DNA of 64,000 nt from Chryseobacterium sp. PMSZPI (GCF_002835665.1 NZ_PIZV01000051.1:62001-126000); one strand, 5' to 3'. Positions 53,072-62,793 are shown, numbered from the stretch's first letter. Notes: a model not told the origin generated them from the letters alone. Numbers and translations: made by a program.

Positions 53072-53077
53072 AATAAT

Positions 53078-53114
53078 AAAAAAAGCCTTAATCAGAAAGA
53101 TAAGGCTTTTTTTA
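53078..53114 (+). terminator. Terminator after asnS
   Basis: Stem AAAAAAGCCTTA/TAAGGCTTTTTT, with T-rich sequence after it. Confidence 0.88.
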
Positions 53115-53231
53115 TTTTTTAATAGTTTATTATATAGAGGCTATAATGCAAAAATCATGCTAAATGTGTTTTTTTATCAAATAAATTTATTAAATTCGTA
53201 GAATATGTTATGTTAAAACGCCAATATTAAT

Positions 53232-54695
53232 ATGCTTAAACAACACTTACAACTCAAATTAGGACAGAAACTGGCCCCTCAACAGATCCAGTTGATGAAG
53301 CTTATTCAGCTTCATACTCTTGAATTTGAAGAAGAGTTGGAGAGGGAGTTGGAAGAAAATCCTGCCTTGGAAATTGTAAAGGAGGATTCTAAAGAAGATG
53401 ATTATTCTTCTTTAGAAGATGCTTATCAGGATGAAGGTACCGAAAGTATTGAAACAGATTTCGATGTCAATGAATATATTTATGATGACGAACCAAGTTA
53501 TAAAACTGCATCCAGCAACTATTCTCCGGACGACGAAGAATTTGATAATGAAAGTCTTTTAACAGAAGGACAATCACTATATGATTACCTTATGGAGCAG
53601 ATTCATTTGGTGAATATCAATGATGAAGATCTTAAGATTGCAGAATACCTTATCGGAAACTTAGATACTGACGGTTATTTGAGAAGAGAGATCAAATCTA
53701 TTGTTGATGATCTGGCTTTCTCACAGGGAATTTATACCACGAGAGAAAAAGTGGAGGATATCCTTGAAAACTATGTTCAGAAACTGGATCCATCCGGGGT
53801 GGGAGCAAGAGGATTGCAGGAATGTCTATTGCTGCAAATAGAAAAAAAAGTAAGTTCGGATAAAGCAGTTTCTTTGGCTGCTAATATTCTGAGATATCAG
53901 TTTGATGCCTTAACGAATAAGCACTATAATAAGATCATTCAGAAGTATGATATTGAAGAAGATGATCTGAAGGATGCGTTGGATGAAATTTCAAAATTAT
54001 CACCAAAAGTAGGAGGAAATTTTGATACCCAGACCATTACAATTAATCAGGAAATTATTCCGGATTTTGTAATTCAGGTAAAAGACGGACAGGTTATTCC
54101 TATGCTGAATAGCAAAAATGCACCTACTTTAAGAGTTTCCGAAGAGTATAAAGATATTCTTACAACGTACTCTCATGATAAAAATTCATCTGAACATAAA
54201 CAGGCCGCTTTATTTATCAAACAAAAGCTGGATGCTGCTAAGTGGTATATTGATGCGATCAATCAGCGCCAAAATACTTTATTGCAGACTATTACGGCTA
54301 TTGTGAAGTTTCAGAAAGATTATTTCATCACAGGAGATGAGAAGTCCTTGAAACCAATGATCTTAAAAGATGTTGCAGATATTACAGGGTTTGATATTTC
54401 CACTATTTCAAGGGTCGTAAAAAGTAAATATGCTGACACACCAAACGGAATTGTATACCTTAAAGATTTATTCTCAGATAGTTTAACAAATGATGACGGT
54501 GAGGAGGTGTCTACCAAAGAGATTAAGACTCATCTTCAGGAAGTGATCAGTAAAGAGAATAAGAGAAAACCATTGACGGATGATGCTTTAGTGGTTATTC
54601 TAAAAGAACAAGGATATAATATTGCCAGAAGAACAATTGCAAAATATCGTGAACAGCTCAATATTCCGGTAGCCAGATTAAGGAAAGAACTTTAA
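53232..54695 (+). CDS. rpoN: RNA polymerase sigma-54 factor
   Basis: 487 residues. N-terminal Gln/Leu-rich activator-interacting region (LKQHLQLKLGQKLAPQQIQLMKLIQLHTLE), an acidic middle segment, the core-binding domain, and the C-terminal DNA-binding HTH with the RpoN box ARRTIAKYR at the end. Needs an ATP-driven enhancer-binding activator; none is encoded nearby. Transcribed alone. Confidence 0.95.
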   Translation: MLKQHLQLKLGQKLAPQQIQLMKLIQLHTLEFEEELERELEENPALEIVKEDSKEDDYSSLEDAYQDEGTESIETDFDVNEYIYDDEPSYKTASSNYSPDDEEFDNESLLTEGQSLYDYLMEQIHLVNINDEDLKIAEYLIGNLDTDGYLRREIKSIVDDLAFSQGIYTTREKVEDILENYVQKLDPSGVGARGLQECLLLQIEKKVSSDKAVSLAANILRYQFDALTNKHYNKIIQKYDIEEDDLKDALDEISKLSPKVGGNFDTQTITINQEIIPDFVIQVKDGQVIPMLNSKNAPTLRVSEEYKDILTTYSHDKNSSEHKQAALFIKQKLDAAKWYIDAINQRQNTLLQTITAIVKFQKDYFITGDEKSLKPMILKDVADITGFDISTISRVVKSKYADTPNGIVYLKDLFSDSLTNDDGEEVSTKEIKTHLQEVISKENKRKPLTDDALVVILKEQGYNIARRTIAKYREQLNIPVARLRKEL

Positions 54696-54700
54696 AATAT

Positions 54701-54734
54701 AAAAAAGCATTTCAATTTGAAATGCTTTTTTGTT
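54701..54734 (+). terminator. Terminator after rpoN
   Basis: Stem with arm AAAAAAGCATTTCAA and its complement, ending in a T run. Confidence 0.88.
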
Positions 54735-54784
54735 TGTATAAGTATTATTGAAAGCTATGTCGTTTGTGGGTGATCATTCTCTTA

Positions 54785-54840
54785 CAACCACCCCGTCAAA
54801 AATTCTTTGAATTTTTGCCACCCCTCCAGTGGATGGGAAT
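54785..54840. repeat. CCACCCC-type hairpin element
   Basis: CAACCACCCCGTCAAAAATT, then AATTTTTGCCACCCCTCC. Two CCACCCC boxes flank a stem (CAAAAATT/AATTTTTG). A further GGATGGGAAT follows. Similar dispersed CCACCCC elements are known to me from Bacteroidota, but this is a single copy in the window. Confidence 0.45.
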
Positions 54841-54904
54841 GTATACTTTTGATAGTAATATTTGTGAAAGATTGAGCAGTATATTATTTTAAATAAATCA
54901 GTCT

Positions 54905-54987
54905 GGGTTCCTATCGGAATGACAATATTTGTATGTATCACATTATTGAATAATGCCAATTGCTTTTTGTCATTCCGGTAGGAATCT
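54905..54987. repeat. Inverted repeat with TTCCTA(C/T)CGGAATGACAA arms
   Basis: Left arm GGGTTCCTATCGGAATGACA (54905-54924) and right arm TGTCATTCCGGTAGGAATCT (54968-54987) are reverse complements with three mismatches. 83 bases in total. No gene inside. Confidence 0.55.
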
Positions 54988-55119
54988 AAATATAGTATTT
55001 CAAATTCTTTTGTTATAAGAAAATCATAGATTTTCAAGAACTTAAATGCCAAAAAAATGATTTAAGCGAAGTTCTCCTCTTAATGCTTTTAAAGTCTTAT
55101 TAAATTTTAATGGTAAACA

Positions 55120-56742
55120 TTAAGCTTTATAAGTCTCTAATCCTAGTTCTTTCATGGAGATTTCTCTCATTTCCACCTTTCTTATTTTTCCGGAAATGGT
55201 CATCGGAAATTCGTCCACAAATTTCCAGTATTTCGGAACTTTATAATGAGCAATTTTTCCCTTACAATAATCCAGTAGTTCCTGTTCTGTAATCGTAAAT
55301 CCTTTTCTTACTTTTACCCATGCCATAACTTCTTCTCCGAATTTTTCGCTGGGTACTCCAATGATCTGAACATCCAGAATGTTGGTATATGTGTATAAAA
55401 AATCTTCAATTTCCTTTGGAGAAATATTTTCTCCCCCACGAATAATCAGATCTTTAATTCTTCCAGAAATGGTAATATATCCGTCTTTATCCATTACAGC
55501 CATGTCTCCTGTATGCATCCATCGGGCATCATCTAATACCTTTTTAGTGTTTTCAGGATCGTTCCAGTATTTTAGCATAACGGAATAACCTCTTGTGCAA
55601 AGCTCACCATGCTCTCCTCGTTTCAATATCCTTCCATTTTCATCGATGATTTTTATTTCAAGATGATCTTGTATGGTTCCTACAGTACTCACTTGTTTTT
55701 CCAATGGAGTTCCAATCAGAGTTTGTGTGGAAACGGGTGAGGTTTCCGTCATTCCATAGCAAATGCTCATTTCTTTAATATTCATCAGATTTTCTACCTT
55801 TTTCATGATCTCGGGTGGACAGACAGAGCCTGCCATTACCCCGGTTCTCAGGCTTGAAAAATCATAAGTGTCAAAATCTTTCACGGCTAGTTCTGCGATA
55901 AACATGGTAGGAACCCCATATAATGAAGTGCATTTTTCGTCGGAAACCGTTTTTAAGGTAATATCAGGATCAAAACTGTCATTGGGAATCACCATGCATG
56001 CTCCGTGAGAGGTACAGCAAATATTTCCAATGACCATTCCAAAACAGTGATAGAAAGGAACCGGAATGCAGACACGGTCTTTTTCAGTATATTTTAGTCT
56101 TATACCAATAAAATACCCATTGTTTAATATGTTGTGATGAGAAAGGGTTACTCCTTTTGGAAAACCTGTAGTTCCTGAAGTGTATTGAATGTTAACCGGA
56201 TCATCAAACTGAACATGCTCTTCAAAACTGTGAAGTACTTCATCTGAAATTTCCTGTCCATTGTTGACAAAATGTTCCCAGTTATCATCAAAGAAAATTT
56301 CATGTTCGAGAGAAGGGCATACTTCTTTAGCATACTCCACCATTTCTTTGTAGTTACTTGTTTTAAAGCTTAAAGAGGAAAACATAAACCGGATTTCAGA
56401 CTGATTGATCACATAAGTAAGCTCATGAGTCCGGTATGCCGGATTAATATTCACTAAAATGGTTCCTATTCTTGCTGTGGCATATTGCAAAAGTACCCAT
56501 TCATAGCGGTTTGAAGACCAAATTCCGATACGATCTCCGGCTTTGGCTCCTAAAAAAATTAAGGCTTTTGAAATAGCGGTCGTTTGATTATAAAACTCCT
56601 GATAAGTAGCTCTGTAATTTTGATGAACACAGATTAATGCTTCCTGATGAGGATATTTTTCGACTGTATTTTTAAGGTTTGCTCCGATAGTCTGTCCCAA
56701 TAATGGAACCTCGGAAGTTCCATATACATAAGATAAAGGCAT
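55120..56742 (-). CDS. AMP-binding fatty acyl-CoA synthetase
   Basis: 540 residues. Contains the AMP/ATP loop YTSGTTGFPKGVTLSHHN, the adenylation YGMTETSP, the hinge-region GDMAVMDKDGYITISGRIKDLIIRGGENI, and the C-terminal Lys-bearing motif PMTISGKIRKVEM. Typical of medium/long-chain acyl-CoA ligases (FadD/AcsM-like). It activates a carboxylate with ATP and CoA. The substrate range is unknown. It is a single gene on the minus strand. Confidence 0.88.
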   Translation of the reverse strand: MPLSYVYGTSEVPLLGQTIGANLKNTVEKYPHQEALICVHQNYRATYQEFYNQTTAISKALIFLGAKAGDRIGIWSSNRYEWVLLQYATARIGTILVNINPAYRTHELTYVINQSEIRFMFSSLSFKTSNYKEMVEYAKEVCPSLEHEIFFDDNWEHFVNNGQEISDEVLHSFEEHVQFDDPVNIQYTSGTTGFPKGVTLSHHNILNNGYFIGIRLKYTEKDRVCIPVPFYHCFGMVIGNICCTSHGACMVIPNDSFDPDITLKTVSDEKCTSLYGVPTMFIAELAVKDFDTYDFSSLRTGVMAGSVCPPEIMKKVENLMNIKEMSICYGMTETSPVSTQTLIGTPLEKQVSTVGTIQDHLEIKIIDENGRILKRGEHGELCTRGYSVMLKYWNDPENTKKVLDDARWMHTGDMAVMDKDGYITISGRIKDLIIRGGENISPKEIEDFLYTYTNILDVQIIGVPSEKFGEEVMAWVKVRKGFTITEQELLDYCKGKIAHYKVPKYWKFVDEFPMTISGKIRKVEMREISMKELGLETYKA

Positions 56743-56800
56743 AGTTTAAGATTTGGTTCAATAAAATTAATGAAATATCTTTAACTATAATCTATGGATA

Positions 56801-57475
56801 TTAATTTTCCTGTAATTCGATTTCTTTAAGTTGCTTTAAATTTTTATCCAGTTTCTTAATAATGCTTCCGTATACTAATCTGTAATAAAGCCAAATCATG
56901 GATACGGCAAGTAGAGTGCTTACAACAATTCCAACAATAATAATGGTTAAATTGGAGCTCGTAGGTTGTATATTTTGAGAATTTAAAGTATAAAATATAA
57001 ATGCAATGAGTACAAAAGTAAATGCAACCAGCAATACAATGCTGATAAGGATAAATGCATTAACGGTTCTTTTGAACTTAATGATTCTTGTAATGAAGCC
57101 TTTAAGGTTTTCTTCAATTTTTATTTTGCGGTAATTTTGATAAAACTTTAATACGAAATAGGCGGTGATTATTAAACTTAGGATTTTTATTGCTAAATAA
57201 ACATGTCCGAAATTGTTTTCTACTTCAGGTGCTTCCTGTGCTCCTAATCTTTCCAATACGTTACGGAAACTGTCAGATTCTTCTTCCTGAAAGAAGTAAA
57301 ATAATCCCAAAACAGAAAAGAATAAGAATTCTACAACACTGATCCAGAAAATATATTTTACATAATTACGCGACTTTCGATTCAACATCTGAAGAATCTC
57401 AAAGTTGTCGTATTTTGGCTGAACAGGTTGCTCCTGCCATGTTTTCTTAAAATTATCTAAATCAAATTCAGGCAT
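56801..57475 (-). CDS. Membrane partner of ECF sigma factor (putative anti-sigma), copy 2
   Basis: 224 residues. Cytosolic N-terminal ~40 residues (DNFKKTWQEQPVQPKYDNFEILQML), then four membrane helices and a basic cytosolic tail ending ELQEN. Its start overlaps the sigma factor stop by eight bases. It is paralogous to the protein at 17884-18495 in length, topology and position behind a sigma gene. Anti-sigma function is inferred. Confidence 0.7.
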   Translation of the reverse strand: MPEFDLDNFKKTWQEQPVQPKYDNFEILQMLNRKSRNYVKYIFWISVVEFLFFSVLGLFYFFQEEESDSFRNVLERLGAQEAPEVENNFGHVYLAIKILSLIITAYFVLKFYQNYRKIKIEENLKGFITRIIKFKRTVNAFILISIVLLVAFTFVLIAFIFYTLNSQNIQPTSSNLTIIIVGIVVSTLLAVSMIWLYYRLVYGSIIKKLDKNLKQLKEIELQEN

Positions 57476-57959
57476 ATTTTTCCATCTGTTCTTTAAGGGT
57501 TTTCTTTAATCTGTTCATTTTTACACGTGCATTAACTTCGGTGATCCCAAGGTTTTCTGCAATATCCTTGTAAGGCAGATCGTCAAGATACATCATGACA
57601 ATGGCTCTTTCTACATTAGGAAGAGTCTTGATTACAGTATATAAAAGCGATACCTGTTGTTGTTTTTCATCATCATCTTCCACGAAATCTCTGTGGTTGA
57701 TGTCCAGTTCATTAGTAGGAAGGCTTTTGCTTTTTTTTCTAAAAAGAGTAATCGCTGTATTGAGTGCTACTCGATACATCCAGGTAGAAATTTTGGAATT
57801 TCCTTTAAAAGAATCATAGCTTCTCCAAAGTTGTAAAACAATCTCCTGGAAAAGATCTTCTTCATCTTCAAGAGAATTGGTATATAGACGCGACACTTTA
57901 ATAATCAATCCTTGATTATCTTTAATAAGTTGTGCGAATTCTTTTTCTCTGGAAGTCAT
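57468..57959 (-). CDS. ECF-type RNA polymerase sigma factor (copy 2)
   Basis: 163 residues. Region 2 (DLFQEIVLQLWRSYDSFKGNSKISTWMYRVALNTA) and region 4 (IVMMYLDDLPYKDIAENLGITEVNARVKMNRLKK) are intact. Many identical residues are shared with the sigma at 17385-17882, including the WMYRVALNTA core. Co-transcribed with the overlapping membrane protein. No promoter specificity can be read. Confidence 0.92.
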   Translation of the reverse strand: MTSREKEFAQLIKDNQGLIIKVSRLYTNSLEDEEDLFQEIVLQLWRSYDSFKGNSKISTWMYRVALNTAITLFRKKSKSLPTNELDINHRDFVEDDDEKQQQVSLLYTVIKTLPNVERAIVMMYLDDLPYKDIAENLGITEVNARVKMNRLKKTLKEQMEKYA

Positions 57960-58129
57960 AGATATATAATGGCACGAAGATAATAATAATGTGGTAATTG
58001 ATGAAAATTATAATAGCAAAATGGCTAAGAAAGCTAAAATGGTTGAAGACCGGAAAATAGAAAGGGTGAATTTATTCTTTAATTCTTCAGCTTTCTTCGT
58101 GTATACCTCCTTTTCATATGAAATTTCCG

Positions 58130-58137
58130 TATCTTTG
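58130..58137 (+). promoter_or_regulatory. -7 box TATCTTTG of rnpB
   Basis: Matches TAnnTTTG and ends a few bases before the predicted 5' end of the RNase P RNA. Confidence 0.6.
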
Positions 58138-58141
58138 CACC

Positions 58142-58467
58142 CGCGAGAAGATCGGCTTGTTGATTTCCCGTTTTTGCGGGAGGTAGGAAAGTCCGGACAC
58201 CATAGAGCAGCAAAGCGGATAACATCCGTCACCCGTGAGGGTAGGACAAGTGCAACAGAAAGCAGGTACAGTTCGGCTGTAGTGAAACCAGGTAAACTCT
58301 TTGCGGTGCAATGGTAAGTATATCGGTTCTTTCCAGCAATGGGAATAGGGGCGGCTCGTCCTGAAAACCGAGGGGTAATCAGCTCAAGTCTTGCAGCAAT
58401 GTAGGACGTAGATAAATAACAGGCACTTCTTCGGAAGTACAAAATCCGGCTTATAGATTTTCTCGTG
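58142..58467 (+). ncRNA. rnpB: RNase P RNA (type A, M1 RNA)
   Basis: Catalytic RNA that cuts the 5' leader of pre-tRNAs. The conserved core is visible: AGGAAAGTCCGGACACCATA near the 5' end, GCAACAGAAAGCAGGTACA, GTGAAACCAGGTAAACTC, GGTGCAATGG, and the 3' AAAATCCGGCTTATAGA. The ends pair as P1: CGAGAAGATC (58144-58153) with GATTTTCTCG (58456-58465). Minus-strand ORFs here are shadows. Confidence 0.95.
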
Positions 58468-58503
58468 ATTTTTCTTACTGAAGAATATCTATTCAATTTA
58501 AAA

Positions 58504-58537
58504 AAATAAGCAGAGACTTTTCTCTGCTTATTTTTTA
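58504..58537. terminator. Terminator after rnpB and convergent PPK2 gene
   Basis: Thirteen-base stem AAATAAGCAGAGA/TCTCTGCTTATTT with loop CTTT. A runs before and T runs after allow bidirectional action. Confidence 0.88.
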
Positions 58538-58581
58538 TGTCACACAGTTCTCAGCTACTGATAATCTTTTTGAATAGAATT

Positions 58582-59451
58582 TTACTCGTTTTCAAGTACT
58601 TTTCTGGCATCTGAGAGTCCTTTCTTCTCTTTATCAGAAAGCTTAGGATATTTAAGATTCATTTTTTCCAAAGTATCGATGATGATCTGAATAGCAGCAG
58701 TTCTGGCGAACCATTTATTATCAGCGGGAAGTACGTACCATGGTGCATAATCTTCAGATGTTTCATTAATGGCTGTTTCATAGGCTTTCATATACTGGTC
58801 AAATAAAGCCCTTTCAGGAAGGTCACCTGTTGAAAATTTCCAGTTTTTATCGGGTTCATTAATTCTGTCTAACAATCTTTTCTTTTGTTCATCTTTAGAT
58901 ACATGCAGAAAGATTTTGATAATAGTTGTTCCATTTTGAGCAAGATGTTTTTCAAAATTTCGGATACTTTCATACCTGTTTTCCCAAAACTTATTATTAA
59001 AATCCTTTACGGAAGACCAGGTCTTTTCACTTAAATTATATTCAGGATGTACTTTACATACCAAAACACTTTCATAATGTGAGCGGTTAAAAATTCCAAT
59101 CATTCCCTTTTGAGGCAAAGCCAGATAATGTCTCCATAGAAAATCGTGAGTATATTCTTTAGAGCTTGGAGTTTTAAAGCTGGTTACATTGCATCCTTGT
59201 GGGTTTACTCCTCCAAAAACATGTTCTATCATGCTGTCTTTTCCGGCAGCATCCATTGCCTGAAGTACTACTAAAAGAGATTTACTTCCGTCTGCATAAA
59301 GCCTTTCCTGCAATTCACGAAGTTTTTCTTTCTCTTTGATTAATAATTGGGCACCTTCCTCTTTGGTAAGCTTTCCCTTATAGGCTGTTGGTGTTTTTTT
59401 AATTGAAAATTTTCCATTTATCCGGAAATCATTTGTGAAATTGGTATCCAT
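58582..59451 (-). CDS. Polyphosphate kinase 2 family protein
   Basis: 289 residues. Walker A MDAAGKDS (about 66-73), then the PPK2 signature HDFLWRHYLALPQKGMIGIF with NRSHYE, and the C-terminal APWYVLPADNKWF. Transfers phosphate from polyphosphate to nucleotides (AMP/ADP/GDP), or the reverse, in the cytosol; the direction and nucleotide are not determinable. A single gene, with a terminator shared with rnpB. Confidence 0.9.
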   Translation of the reverse strand: MDTNFTNDFRINGKFSIKKTPTAYKGKLTKEEGAQLLIKEKEKLRELQERLYADGSKSLLVVLQAMDAAGKDSMIEHVFGGVNPQGCNVTSFKTPSSKEYTHDFLWRHYLALPQKGMIGIFNRSHYESVLVCKVHPEYNLSEKTWSSVKDFNNKFWENRYESIRNFEKHLAQNGTTIIKIFLHVSKDEQKKRLLDRINEPDKNWKFSTGDLPERALFDQYMKAYETAINETSEDYAPWYVLPADNKWFARTAAIQIIIDTLEKMNLKYPKLSDKEKKGLSDARKVLENE

Positions 59452-59503
59452 ATATTTTTTTAATATCTAATTTATTTCATCTAATATGATATAAATGTAA
59501 TAA

Positions 59504-59534
59504 AAAAACCGTCTCGAAGGAGACGGTTCTTTTT
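59504..59534 (-). terminator. Terminator after DUF1573 gene
   Basis: Stem AACCGTCTC/GAGACGGTT with a 4-base loop. Read on the minus strand it is followed by a T run. Confidence 0.88.
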
Positions 59535-59550
59535 ATTTTTTGAGTAGAGC

Positions 59551-60015
59551 TTACTTCGCAGCAGCTTTTTTAGCTAGTTTAGCAGCTTTTTTCTCAGCTT
59601 TTTCAGCAGCTTTTTGTTCTGCAGGAGTTAATACTTTTGCTTCAGGAGCGTTAGCATCTACATTACCTTTAATGTAAATTACGCTTCTGTTGTTTGCAGG
59701 GTCGTTAGAATATACTTCAATCATTTTGTTGAAACTTCCGTTAAGAGCAGTGTTGTATCCAACTTTGATCTTAGCAGATTTTCCTGGCATGATCGGATCC
59801 TGGCTGAATTCTGGTGTCGTACATCCACAAGAAGGCTTCACGTTTGAAATGATCAAAGGTTTATCACCGGTGTTTGTTACTGTAAAGAATCTTGTACCAT
59901 CAGCGTTAGGTTTAATAGTACCGTAGTCGAAAGTAGTTTTATCAAACGTAATAGTTTGTGCAGATGCTAGGGCAAATGTTCCGAATAATGCAATTCCTGC
60001 GATTAATTTCTTCAT
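59551..60015 (-). CDS. DUF1573 family periplasmic protein with Lys/Ala-rich tail
   Basis: 154 residues from the ATG at 60015 (signal peptide 1-19). The longer frame to 60060 lies upstream of a clear signal sequence and is rejected. The Ig-like DUF1573 domain carries the CGCTTP motif (KPSCGCTTPEFS) and VYSNDPANNRSVIYIKG. The last ~30 residues are Ala/Lys rich (EKKAAKLAKKAAAK). The function is unknown; these are often lipoprotein-like or secreted in Bacteroidota. Confidence 0.88.
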   Translation of the reverse strand: MKKLIAGIALFGTFALASAQTITFDKTTFDYGTIKPNADGTRFFTVTNTGDKPLIISNVKPSCGCTTPEFSQDPIMPGKSAKIKVGYNTALNGSFNKMIEVYSNDPANNRSVIYIKGNVDANAPEAKVLTPAEQKAAEKAEKKAAKLAKKAAAK

Positions 60016-60107
60016 ATTCTTGAATGTTAATATGTTTGTTAGATAAATTTTGTGAAACAAAGTTAAAAATTATTTTAATTCATGCTTAAAATTTTTTTTC
60101 TTTAGAC

Positions 60108-60115
60108 TATTTTTG
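60108..60115 (+). promoter_or_regulatory. -7 box TATTTTTG of valS
   Basis: TAnnTTTG match 28 bases before the ATG at 60143. A TTG start at 60113 falls inside the box. Confidence 0.6.
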
Positions 60116-60142
60116 CAAATTGTAAGCCAAGAAATAGAATTT

Positions 60143-62758
60143 ATGCAGATTTCAGAAAAATATAATCCACAGGAAACAGAACAAAAATGGTACAATTACT
60201 GGTTGGAAAATAAATATTTCCATTCAGAGCCTAATGACAAACCACCCTATACCGTGGTAATTCCTCCGCCAAACGTTACGGGGATTTTACACATGGGACA
60301 TATGTTGAATAATACCATTCAAGATGTTCTGGTCCGTCGTGCAAGAATGCGCGGTTTTAACGCTTGTTGGATTCCGGGAACGGATCACGCTTCAATTGCT
60401 ACTGAAGCTAAGGTTGTTGCTAAATTGAAGTCTGAAGGAGTCAATAAATCAGATATTACTCGTGAGCAATTCCTGGAGCATGCCTGGGAATGGACTAATA
60501 AATATGGAGGTACCATCCTTGAGCAGCTTAAAAAATTAGGATGTTCATGTGATTGGGATAGAACCCGTTTCACGATGGAAGAGAAACTTTCCCAACAGGT
60601 TATCAAAAGCTTTGTAGATCTTTATAATAAAGGGTTGATCTATAGAGGTTACAGGATGGTAAACTGGGACCCTGAAGCCAAGACCAATATTTCAGATGAA
60701 GAGGTAATCTTTAAGGAGCAAAACGGGAAATTATATTTCCTTAAATATAAAATTGAAGGTTCCGAAGAATTTCTTTCAGTGGCAACAACACGTCCTGAAA
60801 CTATTTTTGGGGATACTGCAGTTTGTATCAACCCTAATGATGAGAGATATGCTCACTTAAAAGGTAAAAATGTTATCGTACCCATCGTAGACAGAATAAT
60901 CCCAATTATTGAGGATGAATATGTTGACATTGAGTTTGGAACTGGGGCGCTGAAAATAACTCCGGCACATGATATCAATGATTACGAAATCGGACAAAAA
61001 CATCAGTTGAAGATGATTGATGCTTTGGATGATGACGGAAACCTTAACGAACATGGCCTACATTATGCGGGGAAAAACAGATTTGATGTAAGAAAACAAA
61101 TCGCCAAAGAATTAGAAGAAAAAGATCTTTTACTAAAAGCAGAAGATTACGTAAATAAAGTAGGAACATCAGAAAGAACAGGTGCTGTCATTGAACCGAA
61201 AATTTCAGTACAATGGTTCCTGAAAATGTCTGAAATTGCTAAGCCGGCATTGGATGTAGTAATGGATGACGAAGTAAAGTTCTATCCTGAGAAGTTTAAA
61301 AATACGTATAAGCACTGGATGGAAAACATCCGTGACTGGAATATTTCCCGCCAACTTTGGTGGGGACAACAAATCCCTGCGTATTATTACGGTGCCGGAG
61401 ATGAAGATTTTGTAGTAGCTGAAACCAAAGAAGAAGCTTTAGAATTGGCAAAACAAAAAACAGGAAATCAGGAGCTGACTATTGAGGGTCTTAGACAAGA
61501 TGATGATGCATTAGATACCTGGTTCTCTTCATGGTTATGGCCAATGTCTGTATTTGATGGATTACTTGATCCTGAAAATAAAGATATCAACTATTACTAT
61601 CCGACTTCTGATCTGGTTACAGGTCCGGATATTATTTTCTTCTGGGTAGCCAGAATGATTATGGCAGGATTGGAATACAGAAAAGAAGTTCCATTTAAAA
61701 ATGTTTATTTTACAGGAATTGTAAGAGATAAGCAGAGAAGAAAGATGTCAAAATCTTTAGGGAATTCTCCGGATCCTCTTGAATTGATGGACAAATACGG
61801 TGCAGATGGAGTTCGTGTAGGAATTTTATTGAGTTCAGCAGCAGGAAATGACCTTCTTTTTGATGAAGATCTAATGCTTCAGGGAAGAAATTTCATGACG
61901 AAGATCTGGAATGCTTTCCGTTTGATCAATATGTGGAGTCATGAAGATAAACCGGCTAATTCAACAGAAAATCAGACTATAGAATGGTTTGAAAATAAAT
62001 TGAATAAAACGGTTGCTGAAATCAACGATCAGTTTGAGAAATTCAGAATTTCTGATGCGCTGCATTTGATTTATAAATTAATTTGGGACGATTTTTGCGG
62101 ATGGTATCTTGAGGCCATTAAACCGAACTATGGCGAAGGTATTTCTAAGGAGGTTTATAATAAAACAATTTATTTCTTTGAAGAATTGATGAAGTTACTT
62201 CATCCTTTCATGCCTTTCTTAACGGAAGAATTATGGCAGACTATTTCGGAAAGGAATATTGATGAAGCTTTAGTTATTGCCCAGCAAAGAACAGAAGATG
62301 CGTTTGATGAAACGATCATTAAAAACTTTGAAACTGCAGCAGAATTAATTTCAGGAGTTAGAAATTATCGCCAGACAAAAGGAATTTCACCAAGAGAAGC
62401 GGCTGAAATCTATACCAATGCTTCTGAATTTGCCAATGAAGCGGTAGTAAGAAAATTAGCAAATGTTTCTGAAATCCATTTTGGACAGAAAACAGACAAG
62501 CCAAGTTTTACTTTCCTGGTAGGAGCTACTGAAGTTTCAATTCCTTTAAGTGAAAACTTAGATTTAGGAGAAGAAAAAGCTAAAACTGAAGAAGAATTAA
62601 AGTACCTAAAAGGATTCTTAATTTCAGTTGATAAAAAACTTTCCAACGAAAAGTTTGTTGCCAATGCAAAACCTGAAATTGTTGAGGTAGAGCGTAAGAA
62701 GCAAAAAGATGCTCTTGACAAAATTGCTATTTTGGAAGAAAAGTTGAAAAGTTTGTAG
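60143..62758 (+). CDS. valS: Valyl-tRNA synthetase
   Basis: 871 residues from the ATG at 60143. HIGH-type motif GILHMGHMLNN, CP1 editing domain (VATTRPETIFGDTAV), KMSKS in RRKMSKSLGN, anticodon-binding domain, and a C-terminal coiled coil (KYLKGFLISVDKKL to the end) typical of ValRS. Charges tRNA-Val with editing of Thr. It has its own -7 box and is followed by a weak hairpin at 62794-62825. Confidence 0.95.
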   Translation: MQISEKYNPQETEQKWYNYWLENKYFHSEPNDKPPYTVVIPPPNVTGILHMGHMLNNTIQDVLVRRARMRGFNACWIPGTDHASIATEAKVVAKLKSEGVNKSDITREQFLEHAWEWTNKYGGTILEQLKKLGCSCDWDRTRFTMEEKLSQQVIKSFVDLYNKGLIYRGYRMVNWDPEAKTNISDEEVIFKEQNGKLYFLKYKIEGSEEFLSVATTRPETIFGDTAVCINPNDERYAHLKGKNVIVPIVDRIIPIIEDEYVDIEFGTGALKITPAHDINDYEIGQKHQLKMIDALDDDGNLNEHGLHYAGKNRFDVRKQIAKELEEKDLLLKAEDYVNKVGTSERTGAVIEPKISVQWFLKMSEIAKPALDVVMDDEVKFYPEKFKNTYKHWMENIRDWNISRQLWWGQQIPAYYYGAGDEDFVVAETKEEALELAKQKTGNQELTIEGLRQDDDALDTWFSSWLWPMSVFDGLLDPENKDINYYYPTSDLVTGPDIIFFWVARMIMAGLEYRKEVPFKNVYFTGIVRDKQRRKMSKSLGNSPDPLELMDKYGADGVRVGILLSSAAGNDLLFDEDLMLQGRNFMTKIWNAFRLINMWSHEDKPANSTENQTIEWFENKLNKTVAEINDQFEKFRISDALHLIYKLIWDDFCGWYLEAIKPNYGEGISKEVYNKTIYFFEELMKLLHPFMPFLTEELWQTISERNIDEALVIAQQRTEDAFDETIIKNFETAAELISGVRNYRQTKGISPREAAEIYTNASEFANEAVVRKLANVSEIHFGQKTDKPSFTFLVGATEVSIPLSENLDLGEEKAKTEEELKYLKGFLISVDKKLSNEKFVANAKPEIVEVERKKQKDALDKIAILEEKLKSL

Positions 62759-62793
62759 TTTTAAAATATAGACAATTAAGTTGTCGAAAGTCG

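Noticed and set aside
58008..58496. 162-residue minus-strand ORF over the RNase P RNA
   Set aside because: The region carries the conserved RNase P RNA core on the plus strand. The ORF has no protein-family pattern and is a shadow of structured RNA.
60113..60142. TTG start of valS 30 bases upstream
   Set aside because: It lies within the -7 box; the ATG at 60143 starts the conserved N-terminus.
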